DNA of 32,120 nucleotides from a virus, in the IMG/VR virus record IMGVR_UViG_3300047172_000305, positions 1-32,120 of that record. One strand, given 5' to 3'. A program made the translations under genes and the position numbers. The notes beneath the pieces were generated by a model, which did no database searches, was not told where the DNA came from, and saw only the letters and a program-made list of their open reading frames with translations. Positions 14,006 to 20,995 of this stretch are shown piece by piece. Within the stretch, counting starts at the first letter, position 1. Each line of letters starts with the position of its first letter.

Positions 14006-14287
14006 TTATTCGCGCTTGCGAGGACTGTCCGCAATGACCAGCTGGTAGTCCCGGCCCTCGGCGGCGCCGATGGCGTTCAGCAGGGTGCGGATGGCTTTGG
14101 CGGTGCGTCCCTGGTTGCCAATGAGCTTGCCAATATCGCAGTGGTCTGGGTGGACTGTGAAGACGGTGCGGCCCTCGGTTTCGACGGCGGCGATCGGGGC
14201 GGGACGATCGACCAGCACGCTCACCATGACGCGCAGGATGGCGGCACCGGGGGATTCCGGGACCGGGGAAGCTCTGGGGTCAGTCAT
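14006..14287 (-). CDS. KH-domain RNA-binding protein (KhpA-like)
   Basis: A 93-residue protein. Residues 54-71, GKLIGNQGRTAKAIRTLL, are a type-II KH signature with the GxxG loop (IGNQGR). The upstream part (LRVMVSVLVDRPAPIAAVET then FTVHPDHCDIG) matches the single-KH layout of KhpA/YlqC, about 75-90 residues. KhpA proteins bind RNA in many bacteria and are normally chromosomal. Here the gene lies against the direction of its neighbours between accessory phage genes, so it was probably acquired separately or has its own control. ATG 14285-14287 is preferred to one nine codons earlier because of the nearby GGCGG. Role in the prophage unknown. Confidence 0.75.
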   Translation of the reverse strand: MTDPRASPVPESPGAAILRVMVSVLVDRPAPIAAVETEGRTVFTVHPDHCDIGKLIGNQGRTAKAIRTLLNAIGAAEGRDYQLVIADSPRKRE

Positions 14288-14385
14288 CCGCCGATGGTAC
14301 GCCCAACAGCTCACGCACGCGGCATGGTGCGTTCTTCCTCGGTATGCAACGGTGCGGGTGTGTATTCTGCGGACAGGAGCGAGCC

Positions 14386-14580
14386 ATGTACAAAGTCGTG
14401 CGCACGGGTGGCAAGGTGGTCATCATCGATTGGAACGGCAAGACGATCTACTCCGCCGATCCGACTGACCTGGTTGTGTACGAGGGCGCGATTGGCGAAC
14501 CCACTACGGATGAGGTAGGCAAGCTGAACGATAGCCAGCTCTTGCTCGCTTTGACCAAAGCGATCAAACTCCCCTTCTAA
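14386..14580 (+). CDS. Small hypothetical protein
   Basis: A 64-residue protein starting at ATG 14386-14388, with AGGAG seven bases upstream. The N-terminal half is β-like (YKVVRTGGKVVIIDWNGKTI) and the C-terminal half helical (LNDSQLLLALTKAIKLPF). An upstream in-frame ATG would add a Cys-rich leader but lacks a ribosome site. Not recognised. Confidence 0.5.
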   Translation: MYKVVRTGGKVVIIDWNGKTIYSADPTDLVVYEGAIGEPTTDEVGKLNDSQLLLALTKAIKLPF

Positions 14581-14642
14581 ACCGCCGCGTTCTGAGGGGT
14601 GCCGCGCTGGCTCACGCTCTCGACCTGGTGCGCTCTCGCTGC

Positions 14643-14674
14643 GCGGGCGGTTTGCCCGCCCACATACTTGTGGG
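14643..14674 (+). other. Tandem hairpins upstream of a small gene
   Basis: Two inverted repeats abut: GCGGGC, five bases, GCCCGC (14643-14659) and CCCACA, TACT, TGTGGG (14659-14674). The second covers the only purine-rich bases before the ATG at 14678, so ribosome access could be limited. No U-run follows, so a terminator is unlikely. Confidence 0.4.
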
Positions 14675-14677
14675 GCT

Positions 14678-15010
14678 ATGGTTTATGTCATGTCTGAAGA
14701 AGAGAAGCTCAATCAGCTAGGCCGGCTCACGCGTGATCGCCGCGCCTCGGAAGAATCCCTGGGCGCACTGACCGCGAAGGCGAGCCTGCTTGGGAACCTG
14801 TTGGTCAGTACCGGGCGAAGGCTCTTGACCGATCCGTCACTGCTGGCCTTTCCGGGCGATCCGGTGGACAGCCGCTTCATCGGGACGCACTGGGAGCACA
14901 GCGATCAGTTCACCACCCTGGATGAGATCCGCGCCCTCACCAACGCGATCCGCGCCGAGCAGCTGAAGCTCCGGGAACTGGAAGCGCAGCTCAAGGCAAT
15001 GGGCTACTAA
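14678..15010 (+). CDS. Hypothetical coiled-coil protein
   Basis: A 110-residue protein. The N-terminal third is charged and helical (SEEEKLNQLGRLTRDRRASE). The end forms a clear heptad-like helix (LTNAIRAEQLKLRELEAQLK). Start may be ATG 14678 or ATG 14690; neither has a strong ribosome site, and the first lies next to a hairpin. It precedes the methylase by about 50 bases. Function unknown. Confidence 0.5.
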   Translation: MVYVMSEEEKLNQLGRLTRDRRASEESLGALTAKASLLGNLLVSTGRRLLTDPSLLAFPGDPVDSRFIGTHWEHSDQFTTLDEIRALTNAIRAEQLKLRELEAQLKAMGY

Positions 15011-15058
15011 ATAACTTTCGCCTTGTATTCGCTTTTGTTTGGAGCGACACTGCGGAAG

Positions 15059-15853
15059 ATGACGAGCCCACGATCCCCCTTTGCATGGCCTGGCGGCAAG
15101 CGATCGCTGAAGAAGCGGCTGCTGGCGCTGATCCCGGCACACCGCACGTACGTTGAGGTTTTCGCCGGATCGGCGAAGCTGCTCTTCGCCAAGCCGCCTT
15201 CGCCGCGCGAGATCATGAACGATCTCAATGGCGATGTCATCAACTTCTTCCGCGTGGCCAAGCACCGGCCGGCGGCGCTGGCCGAGCTGTTCGAGCAGGA
15301 GCTAATCCACGCCGGCCGCTTCAAAGAGTTGCGCGCGGCTGGGGCTGTTGCGTCTCATGATTCGGATGAGCTGCAGCGTGCGTTGCGCTTCGCCTATCTC
15401 GCCTGGTACAGCTTCGGCGCAAAGGGCGAGCACTTTGCCAGCTCGAACGCGAAGGCCTGCGACCGCTCGCCGATCAAGCGGCCGCTCGACCAGGTGCGCG
15501 GGCTATTGGACCAAACAGCCGCCCGGCTGCGCAGCGTGCTGATCGAGCAGCGCGACTTCGCAGAAATCCTCAAGCGCTACGACTCGCCGTCGACGTGGTT
15601 CTATCTCGATCCGCCATACGTCCACTTCCAGGCGAATGGGCGGTACGAAGCGCTGAACGAAGATCGCCGCGCGGAGTTGTTCGACTTGCTGGCGAAGATC
15701 CAGGGCAGCTTCCTGATGAGCTTCGACGATTGCAAAGAGGTGTGGGCGCTCTGCCGGCAGCACCGCTTCAAGGTCGCGGCGGTCGAGGTGGGCTACTCAA
15801 TCGGGAGCGGCGCGCCGACCAAGGCGGCCGAGGTGCTGATCTCGAAGAGCTGA
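15059..15853 (+). CDS. D12-class DNA N6-adenine methyltransferase (Dam-like)
   Basis: A 264-residue protein with the full D12 motif order: FAWPGGK (8-14), YVEVFAGSAKLLF (31-43, AdoMet motif), MNDLNGDVINFF (53-64), and catalytic DPPY at 184-187 in FYLDPPY. Length is typical for phage Dam proteins. It should methylate adenine in phage DNA, which usually guards against restriction or tunes gene switches. The site specificity cannot be read from the sequence. ATG 15059-15061 is chosen because the motif region starts just after it; an earlier TTG is unlikely. It lies between accessory genes and the lysis region with no partner endonuclease beside it. Confidence 0.9.
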   Translation: MTSPRSPFAWPGGKRSLKKRLLALIPAHRTYVEVFAGSAKLLFAKPPSPREIMNDLNGDVINFFRVAKHRPAALAELFEQELIHAGRFKELRAAGAVASHDSDELQRALRFAYLAWYSFGAKGEHFASSNAKACDRSPIKRPLDQVRGLLDQTAARLRSVLIEQRDFAEILKRYDSPSTWFYLDPPYVHFQANGRYEALNEDRRAELFDLLAKIQGSFLMSFDDCKEVWALCRQHRFKVAAVEVGYSIGSGAPTKAAEVLISKS

Positions 15854-15911
15854 GCGCGCGCTCGCCGCTTCGTTCTCTCTCGCTAGGGGGTGGGTACTGG
15901 CCTGGCCGATA

Positions 15912-15929
15912 CTCCTTGTCAACAAGGAG
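15912..15929 (+). promoter_or_regulatory. Hairpin sequestering a ribosome-binding site
   Basis: CTCCTTGT, CA, ACAAGGAG is a perfect 8-base inverted repeat. The right arm contains the AAGGAGG ribosome site of the peptide starting at 15938. In RNA it can fold as a 7-bp stem with a 4-base loop, hiding the site until melted or opened by a ribosome or factor. Confidence 0.55.
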
Positions 15930-15937
15930 GCTTCCCC

Positions 15938-16081
15938 ATGCATCATTACCATCACTGCCATATCGCCCTCGCTCTCAAGTTCGCGCTTGTCTTCGGCGCC
16001 GGGCTGCTCGCAGCCAGGCAAGAGACGGCCCACGGACATCCCGTTCCGGTGATCGTACTGCACGCCCCACCTATCCGTTAG
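15938..16081 (+). CDS. Small His-rich membrane peptide
   Basis: A 47-residue peptide. The N-terminus MHHYHHCHIA holds five histidines and a cysteine, enough for a metal site. One hydrophobic helix follows (LALKFALVFGAGLLAA), then a short polar tail (HGHPVPVIVLHAPP). The start ATG 15938-15940 is eight bases after AAGGAGG, which sits in a hairpin. It lies just before the endolysin remnant, so a holin-like or pinholin-like role is possible; a type I toxin-like peptide is the alternative. Neither is proven. Confidence 0.5.
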   Translation: MHHYHHCHIALALKFALVFGAGLLAARQETAHGHPVPVIVLHAPPIR

Positions 16082-16212
16082 CGGCCACGCTCGTCGCATG
16101 GCGCTCTTTCTGTCCGCGCGCAATCGGCGCGACTTTACTCTCCAACTCAGCCTTGACAGGCGGACAACTCACACTCTCTCGAAAGGAGATGTGGGTGGGC
16201 CCAGAGCGCAAT

Positions 16213-16261
16213 ACGGGATAGCCAGATTCAGCCTCATGGGTTGAGTCTGGCTGGCTCCCGT
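16213..16261 (+). other. Long stem-loop before the endolysin start
   Basis: ACGGGA pairs with TCCCGT (outer six), and AGCCAGATTCA pairs with TGAGTCTGGCT (inner, one G-U wobble), enclosing an 11-base loop. It ends one base before the AGGAG of the GTG at 16274. No U-run, so a regulatory leader structure is likelier than a terminator. Confidence 0.5.
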
Positions 16262-16273
16262 CAGGAGATCCAG

Positions 16274-16432
16274 GTGGCGAGCGCGGAGCAGATGGCGAGA
16301 CTGAAGGCGGTGGTTCCCGCAGCGCAGGCCTCCGGGCGCAAGTGGGGCGTGCCGGCCTCCGTCACGCTGGCGCAGTGGATCCCCGAGAGCAGTTGGGGAT
16401 CAGCGCGCCAGCAACTGCACGATGCCGAATGA
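16274..16432 (+). pseudogene. Truncated endolysin (glucosaminidase/muramidase-like N-terminus)
   Basis: From GTG 16274, six bases after AGGAG, 52 residues are read. They include ARLKAVVPAAQASGRKWGVP, then ASVTLAQWIPESSWGSA. This matches the start of glucosaminidase-type lysozyme domains (ASVxLAQWxxESxWG, containing the catalytic Glu). In intact family members at least 90 more residues follow, usually with a NNxFGIK-like block, which I do not find in any frame here. The gene ends at TGA 16430-16432. The loss coincides with the place where portal and terminase genes are expected, so a deletion endpoint is likely. Confidence 0.6.
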
Positions 16433-16574
16433 TCGCCTGCACCGCTGCTGGATCCGGCATGGCGAGCCGCCAAACATCACAGTCGACAAGGCGGGTCACA
16501 CCTGCGCGGCCGGCGCAGGCTCAATCATGTGCGGGAGCTATCACGGCTTCCTCCAGAATGGACAGCTCACCTGA
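16422..16574 (+). CDS. Short Cys-rich ORF coupled to the F-like gene
   Basis: A 50-residue frame (MPNDRLHRCWIRHGEPPNIT, then DKAGHTCAAGAGSIMCGSYH). It overlaps the endolysin remnant by 11 bases and ends TGATG, sharing a base with the F-like start. That coupling suggests it was, or is the 3' remnant of, the gene normally upstream of F. It has no ribosome site of its own. The sequence is not one I recognise and does not look like the end of a Mu-type portal. Confidence 0.45.
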   Translation: MPNDRLHRCWIRHGEPPNITVDKAGHTCAAGAGSIMCGSYHGFLQNGQLT

Positions 16575-17404
16575 TGGCTCTCCTTCGCGACCATTCCGTG
16601 CAGCACCGCCTGGGCGATCTGCTGGCCACGCACATGGCGGCGGCGAACCTGCTGGGCCGGACGCAGATCGTGCGCGAAGTGCATCGCAAGACCGGCAAGC
16701 GGGTCCAGCTCGCCACCAGCTCGCGCTTCCACTCCCACCATCGCGGCGTGCGCTTCGACGATGCCACTGACGTCACGGCCGGCTTCTCGCTGAACCTGCC
16801 GGCAACGGATGCGGCCGACTATCTCCGCAACCTCACGCCTGTCACCAAGGCCACCTACGACGGCTTGTCGGCGCAGTACAAGCGCGACGCCTTCACCGTG
16901 GCGGGCGTGAGCGATCAGCGGCTGATCGCGAAGATCCGCGACGAGCTCGCCGACGTGCTGCAGAAGGGCGGTTCCAGGCAGGACTTCGACGCGGCTGTCG
17001 CGCGCCTCACCTCGGACGCCGGCGTGCAGGAGATCAACGCCTTCCTGCTCGATACCGTCTTCAGCACCAACATGCAGAAGGCCTACTCGCTAGGCCGGTA
17101 TGAGCAGATGACCGATCCCGACGTGGTCGACGCGTTGCCGTTCTGGCAATACATGACGGTTGGCGACGACCGCGTGCGTCCGGAGCATGCAGTGCTCGAC
17201 TACTTCGCGGCGCGCGCGCAGGACCCCGTATGGAACAAGATTTATCCGCCCAACGGGTTCAACTGCCGATGCATCGTGGTGGCGCTGCTGGCCAGCGAAG
17301 CTCCCGAAGGCGCAGGCGAGCCAGGCTATGCGCGGCTGCCCATTGAGGCCATGCTGAAGGTGCCCACGCCAGGCTTCGCGAAGGTGTTTCCCGTGGCCGC
17401 ATAG
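16574..17404 (+). CDS. Mu F-like minor head protein (SPP1 gp7 family)
   Basis: A 276-residue protein. N-terminal helices (LGDLLATHMAAANLLGRTQI) are followed by the morphogenesis domain: AFLLDTVFSTNMQKAYSLGR (about 157-176), TVGDDRVRPEHAVLDYF, and NGFNCRC near 230-236. The last is the NCRC/HPNCRC signature of SPP1 gp7/Mu F proteins. These sit inside the portal vertex and help head assembly and DNA ejection. The start at ATG 16574 is preferred over the GTG 45 bases upstream because of the TGATG junction. Shorter than Mu gp30 (399 residues), but all core motifs are present. No portal gene precedes it, which is abnormal. Confidence 0.88.
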   Translation: MALLRDHSVQHRLGDLLATHMAAANLLGRTQIVREVHRKTGKRVQLATSSRFHSHHRGVRFDDATDVTAGFSLNLPATDAADYLRNLTPVTKATYDGLSAQYKRDAFTVAGVSDQRLIAKIRDELADVLQKGGSRQDFDAAVARLTSDAGVQEINAFLLDTVFSTNMQKAYSLGRYEQMTDPDVVDALPFWQYMTVGDDRVRPEHAVLDYFAARAQDPVWNKIYPPNGFNCRCIVVALLASEAPEGAGEPGYARLPIEAMLKVPTPGFAKVFPVAA

Positions 17405-17469
17405 TGGCGTCTGCGCGGCCACGCATGTTGCATGGCTCTCTCTCGCATAGAGATCGCGGCGGGCCTTTT

Positions 17470-18567
17470 ATGCTCCAGGCTGTGAGCAAGCTTGCGAACC
17501 AGTGGATCGAACTCTTCCGCGCCGGGAAGTATGAGCAGGGCGAGTTCACCACCAGCGATCTTGACCAGGTGGTCGCGAACTATCAAAGCGGCAACCCGGA
17601 GTTTGAAGAGGCCCCGGCCACGATCGGACACCCAACCGGAGAAGCGCCGGCATGGGGATGGTGGGAAGGGCTGAAGCGCGAAGGCAACGTCCTGCTGGGC
17701 AAGTTGAAGGACGTGGTCCCGGCCTTTGAGGAGATGGTGCAAAGCCGCCAGTTCCCCAAACGCTCGGTTGGCCTGGTCAAGCGCGACTCCGGCTGGAACC
17801 TCGACCACGTCGCATTCCTGGGCGCGGCGGCTCCGGCGGTCAAAGGTCTGGCGGATTGCAAGTTCGATGCATCGAGTTCGGTAGTGAAGGTTGATTTTGA
17901 GGAGAATGCAATGGCTGCTGAAGATACGTTGTTCGAACGGTTGAAGGCGTTTTTCGATGAGAAGTTCAAGCAGGCACCTGCCAGCTCCGCGACCGCAACC
18001 TTCACCGAGGCCGATGTGAAGCGCATTGCCGCCGAAGCTGTCACGGTAGCCGTAGCTCCGCTAAAGGCCGAGCTGAAGGAAGCGAAGGCCACCTTCGCCG
18101 CACGCGAGACGACTCTCGTTACCAGCGAAATCACCGCACGCGCCACTGCCGCGGAGGCCAAGCTGAAGGCTGCCGGCAAGTGGATCCCCGCCTACGCCAA
18201 GATGGGCCTTCCCGCCGTCTTCGCTGCGTTGGCGAAGGTGACGCAGGTGGTTGAGTTTGGCGAGGGCGCAGAGAAGAAGAGCCTGGCGCCGCTCGACATC
18301 CTCGTCAACTTCCTCGAAGCCCAGCAGAAGATCGTTCCCGCGGGCGAGGTCTATACCGGCCAGGGCGCGGGCGCGAAGGTCACCTCTATCGGCAGCGTGA
18401 ACGCTGGCCGGATGGCTGTCAATGACAAGTCGGTGCAGTTTGCCGAGGCCATCCAGGTCTACATGCAGGAGCACAAGGGCGTCGCCTACCTGGAAGCCGC
18501 GGCCATCGTCGAGCGCGCGAACCCCGAGCTGGTGAAGCCCGGCAGTGCGGCGGCCGGCGCGGCCTAG
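17470..18567 (+). CDS. Mu I-like capsid protease/scaffold
   Basis: A 365-residue protein from ATG 17470 (a GTG at 17404 overlapping the F stop would extend it by 22 unconvincing residues). The protease part is at about 1-140: WIELFRAGKYEQGEFTTSDL, IGHPTGEAPAWGWWEGLKRE, FPKRSVGLVKR, and HVAFLGAAAPAVKGL. These include the His and Ser positions expected of the Mu I-type head maturation protease. From about residue 148 it is a helical, Ala/Lys/Glu-rich scaffold ending in GSAAAGAA. The protease cleaves the scaffold and itself during prohead maturation. An internal start makes the scaffold alone. Confidence 0.85.
   Translation: MLQAVSKLANQWIELFRAGKYEQGEFTTSDLDQVVANYQSGNPEFEEAPATIGHPTGEAPAWGWWEGLKREGNVLLGKLKDVVPAFEEMVQSRQFPKRSVGLVKRDSGWNLDHVAFLGAAAPAVKGLADCKFDASSSVVKVDFEENAMAAEDTLFERLKAFFDEKFKQAPASSATATFTEADVKRIAAEAVTVAVAPLKAELKEAKATFAARETTLVTSEITARATAAEAKLKAAGKWIPAYAKMGLPAVFAALAKVTQVVEFGEGAEKKSLAPLDILVNFLEAQQKIVPAGEVYTGQGAGAKVTSIGSVNAGRMAVNDKSVQFAEAIQVYMQEHKGVAYLEAAAIVERANPELVKPGSAAAGAA
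17911..18567 (+). CDS. Internal-start scaffold protein (Mu Z-like)
   Basis: Within the protease gene, ATG 17911 is in frame and preceded by AGGAG (17900-17904) at six bases, a far better ribosome site than that of the full-length gene. It begins right after the protease domain and yields 218 residues of helical scaffold (MAAEDTLFERLKAFFDEKF). Mu gene Z is made in just this way from the 3' end of gene I, so separate scaffold production is very likely. Confidence 0.7.
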   Translation: MAAEDTLFERLKAFFDEKFKQAPASSATATFTEADVKRIAAEAVTVAVAPLKAELKEAKATFAARETTLVTSEITARATAAEAKLKAAGKWIPAYAKMGLPAVFAALAKVTQVVEFGEGAEKKSLAPLDILVNFLEAQQKIVPAGEVYTGQGAGAKVTSIGSVNAGRMAVNDKSVQFAEAIQVYMQEHKGVAYLEAAAIVERANPELVKPGSAAAGAA

Positions 18568-18632
18568 TCAAGGGGCACTGTTTAGGGTCCAGCGGTTTAG
18601 GAAAGTTTGCAGCGCGAAAGGTTTGGTGATGT

Positions 18633-19031
18633 ATGGCAAATGTTGCGACACGCACTCTCGGATGGTCCAAGAAGGATAGCTTTCAGGCGCAGGGCGCGAA
18701 CCAGGGCCGTGGCCTCGCCCTGGTGCAGGGCGGCACCGGCGATAACTATCTCGCTGTCTCCTCTACGGCGAACGTGGCCTGCCGCGGCATACAGGAGGAA
18801 GCGACCGTCGCCGCCGGCGATCCGCTCGCCTGCGTTGAGTTTGGCGACGCGATCGCGATCGCAGGCGCGGCCATCGCGGCCAGTCAGTATGTCAAGACCA
18901 ACAATGTCGGCCAGCTCATTCCGGTCACCGGCACCGCAGGCGGTGGCGAGAACATCGTCGGCTATGCCAAGTCCAGCGCCAGCGCCGCGGGCGATGAGTT
19001 CGTTCTCTTCGTTCTGCCGTCCGTCCTCTAA
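18633..19031 (+). CDS. Capsid decoration protein (DUF2190-like)
   Basis: A 132-residue small-residue-rich protein between the protease/scaffold and major capsid genes, the usual slot for a head decoration protein. It shows the repeating β-pattern of such proteins: NYLAVSSTANVACRGIQEEA, TVAAGDPLACVEFGDAIAI, then NIVGYAKSSASAAGDEFVLF and VLPSVL. The ATG at 18633 follows a weak purine stretch. It probably stabilises the expanded capsid; the DUF2190-type label is by pattern only. Confidence 0.7.
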   Translation: MANVATRTLGWSKKDSFQAQGANQGRGLALVQGGTGDNYLAVSSTANVACRGIQEEATVAAGDPLACVEFGDAIAIAGAAIAASQYVKTNNVGQLIPVTGTAGGGENIVGYAKSSASAAGDEFVLFVLPSVL

Positions 19032-19040
19032 ACCTTCAGC

Positions 19041-19103
19041 CCGGCGCAAGACATCGCGCCGGCGTTCCTGCTTCACGAATCCCAACTTCGCCTGGGCGCG
19101 AAG
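19041..19103 (+). other. Two stem-loops in the major capsid leader
   Basis: CCGGCGC, eight bases, GCGCCGG (19041-19062) and CTTCGC, six bases, GCGAAG (19086-19103) lie in the gap before the capsid gene. Neither has a U-run. They may stabilise the capsid mRNA after processing. Confidence 0.4.
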
Positions 19104-19119
19104 GAAAGCGAGTTAGATC

Positions 19120-20097
19120 ATGGGTGCATTTGCAATTGGTCCGCAGAGCGGCGTACTCAACGTGGCGGCCTCCAACTTCGCCAAGCAGTACCGCAATAAC
19201 GATCTGATTGGCGATCTCCTGGCCCCCCGCGTGCCGATGGACCGGCAGACGTTCCAGTATGTGATCCATGGCCGCGACGCTCTCCGTCTGGACGGATCGA
19301 CGCTGCGCGCTCCGGGCGATGCGCCCCGCAAGATCCGGTCGAGCTTCTCCACGGCAACCTACTTCTGCAAGTCGCGCGCGCTGGCTGCGGAGATCCCGTT
19401 CGAGTCCGAGCAGTTCGCACTCGGCTACGGCTTCTCCGAGATTGCCAAGGCGGCCCGACAGGTGATGGACAAACTGCTGCTGGACCGCGAAGTGGCGCTC
19501 GCCGCGCTGGTGGTTGGCCAGGGTACGACCGTCGCGCTGAGCGGTACCTCAATGTGGGACAACGCTGCATCGACCCCGATCCAGAACATCGTCTATGCGA
19601 AGTCGATCGCGCGCCAGTCCGGCGTCGCTCCCAATATTCTGGTCCTCGGCGACCCGGTCGCGGATGCGCTGCTGGTGAACCCGCAGATCGTGGCCCGGTT
19701 CGTGAACACCACGCCGGGTGTTCCCATCGACATGGATGGCCTCTCCCGTGTGCTCGGCATCAAGTGCGTCCGCGCCTCGGCCGTCCAGGTCGACAAGGGC
19801 GACAATGTGAGCTACGTCTGGGGCCAGAATGCGGTGCTTGCCTATGTGCAGGATGTCAGCGACCAGAACGATCTCTCCTCGGTGAAGACCTTCACCTGGA
19901 CCGCCGCTCCGGAGACAGTGGACGGCTATGGCGTCATCACTGAGCCGAAGTACCCGCTCAGCGCCAAAGCCACGCTGGTTTCCACCGACTGGTACTGGGA
20001 CATGCGCCTCACCGCTCCTGAGACGCTCTACACCTTCACCAACTGCTGTGCGGCGCCGACGTATGAGCCTCTCCCGGCGTTCCCGGCAGCTGAGTAG
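19120..20097 (+). CDS. Major capsid protein
   Basis: A 325-residue protein following protease and decoration genes, the position of Mu T. It has HK97-fold traits: an extended N-terminal arm (ASNFAKQYRNNDLIGDLLAP), a spine-like region (FSEIAKAARQVMDKLLLDRE), NILVLGDPVADALLVNPQIV, and a C-terminal β-region with GYGVITEPKYPLSAKATLVS. It builds the icosahedral shell. The sequence looks intact and full length; the nearest relatives are probably Mu-like siphophage capsids rather than Mu T itself. A strong hairpin follows the gene. Confidence 0.85.
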   Translation: MGAFAIGPQSGVLNVAASNFAKQYRNNDLIGDLLAPRVPMDRQTFQYVIHGRDALRLDGSTLRAPGDAPRKIRSSFSTATYFCKSRALAAEIPFESEQFALGYGFSEIAKAARQVMDKLLLDREVALAALVVGQGTTVALSGTSMWDNAASTPIQNIVYAKSIARQSGVAPNILVLGDPVADALLVNPQIVARFVNTTPGVPIDMDGLSRVLGIKCVRASAVQVDKGDNVSYVWGQNAVLAYVQDVSDQNDLSSVKTFTWTAAPETVDGYGVITEPKYPLSAKATLVSTDWYWDMRLTAPETLYTFTNCCAAPTYEPLPAFPAAE

Positions 20098-20143
20098 TTC
20101 AACGAGGCGGCCATTGCCGCGTATCAAACGCAGCATGTAGCAA

Positions 20144-20176
20144 AAGGGGAGCGGGTCACTTCGGTCCGCTCCCCTT
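20144..20176 (+). terminator. Hairpin after the major capsid gene
   Basis: AAGGGGAGCGG and CCGCTCCCCTT form a perfect 11-bp stem around an 11-base loop, 46 bases after the capsid stop. It is followed by CTTC rather than a true U-run, so it may be a leaky terminator or a 3' stabiliser that raises capsid yield over downstream tail genes. Confidence 0.55.
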
Positions 20177-20198
20177 CTTCAAGAGAGGAGCACCACCC

Positions 20199-20510
20199 AT
20201 GGCTGACCAGAAATACACCGTTGTCCGCAACCTCCTGCACTCCGGCAAACGATACCGTCCAGGCTCGACCGTTACCCTCTCTTCGGAAGAGGCCGAGACG
20301 CTTCTCGATCTCAAGGTCATCTCCACCGGCGCGGCAAAGCTTGCGGCCGCCGCGAGTGTCGCTGCCTCACCCGTCGCCCTGGGCGCATCCACCATCGGCA
20401 AGATGACAGTCGCGGAGCTGAAGGAGTATGTGGCCGCGCATGGCATTTTCGTCGAAGAGGCGGCCACCAAAGACGAGCTCGTGGCCGCGATCCTGGCGGT
20501 CGCGAAGTAG
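20199..20510 (+). CDS. Mu gp35-like small head protein
   Basis: A 103-residue protein. The N-terminal part is β-like (KYTVVRNLLHSGKRYRPGST). The end carries a short helix-extended-helix block, MTVAELKEYVAAHGIFVEEA followed by TKDELVAAI, of the SAP/Rho-N type that phage head proteins between capsid and gp36 often share. The ATG at 20199 has GAGGAG nine bases upstream. It may act in head-tail joining or bind DNA; the role is not established. Confidence 0.65.
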   Translation: MADQKYTVVRNLLHSGKRYRPGSTVTLSSEEAETLLDLKVISTGAAKLAAAASVAASPVALGASTIGKMTVAELKEYVAAHGIFVEEAATKDELVAAILAVAK

Positions 20511-20563
20511 TCAAGCATTTCGATCATCTTCACGCACTACGTTCAGGAACATAGCTTACGACG

Positions 20564-20995
20564 ATGGCGTACCTCACCCAGACCGACCTGTTGCAGCGCA
20601 TCACGACGGCCCAGCTAACCCAGCTGACCGACGATGCGAACGTTGGCTCGCCCAACGCGACGGTGGTGAGCGGTGTGCTCGACGAGGCGTCGGGCAAGGT
20701 CGACGGCTACTGCCGGGGCCGCTATGCCACACCGCTGCAGACCAGCGCCGAGGTGACCGCGATTGCGCGCGACATCGCCGTATATCTGCTGTGGTCGCGG
20801 CGTCCGAACAAGATGAGCGACGAGGTCCGCCAGCGCTACGAGGATGCTGTGGCGTTGCTGAAGGACATCTCCACCGGCAAAGCCACGCTGGACCAGCCCA
20901 CGGGCGCTCCGCCGCAGTCCACCACGGCCGGCCCGGTGCTGCCCTGCCACGACGGGTTGCGCTTCAAAGAGTGCGACATCAAGGGGTTCGTCTAA
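20564..20995 (+). CDS. Mu gp36-like head completion protein (DUF1320)
   Basis: A 143-residue protein with the classic DUF1320 start, MAYLTQTDLLQRITTAQLTQ LTDD, then ASGKVDGYCRGRYATPL, a helix AIARDIAVYLLWSRRP and YEDAVALLKDISTGKATL. The family sits at the head-tail joint in Mu-like phages. Length matches gp36 (about 140). It is immediately followed by the G-like gene (stop TAA then ATG with no gap). Confidence 0.88.
   Translation: MAYLTQTDLLQRITTAQLTQLTDDANVGSPNATVVSGVLDEASGKVDGYCRGRYATPLQTSAEVTAIARDIAVYLLWSRRPNKMSDEVRQRYEDAVALLKDISTGKATLDQPTGAPPQSTTAGPVLPCHDGLRFKECDIKGFV

Noticed and set aside
16422-16574. C-terminal end of a portal protein
   Set aside because: The Cys/His/Gly-rich sequence does not resemble Mu-type portal ends; left as an unknown short frame.
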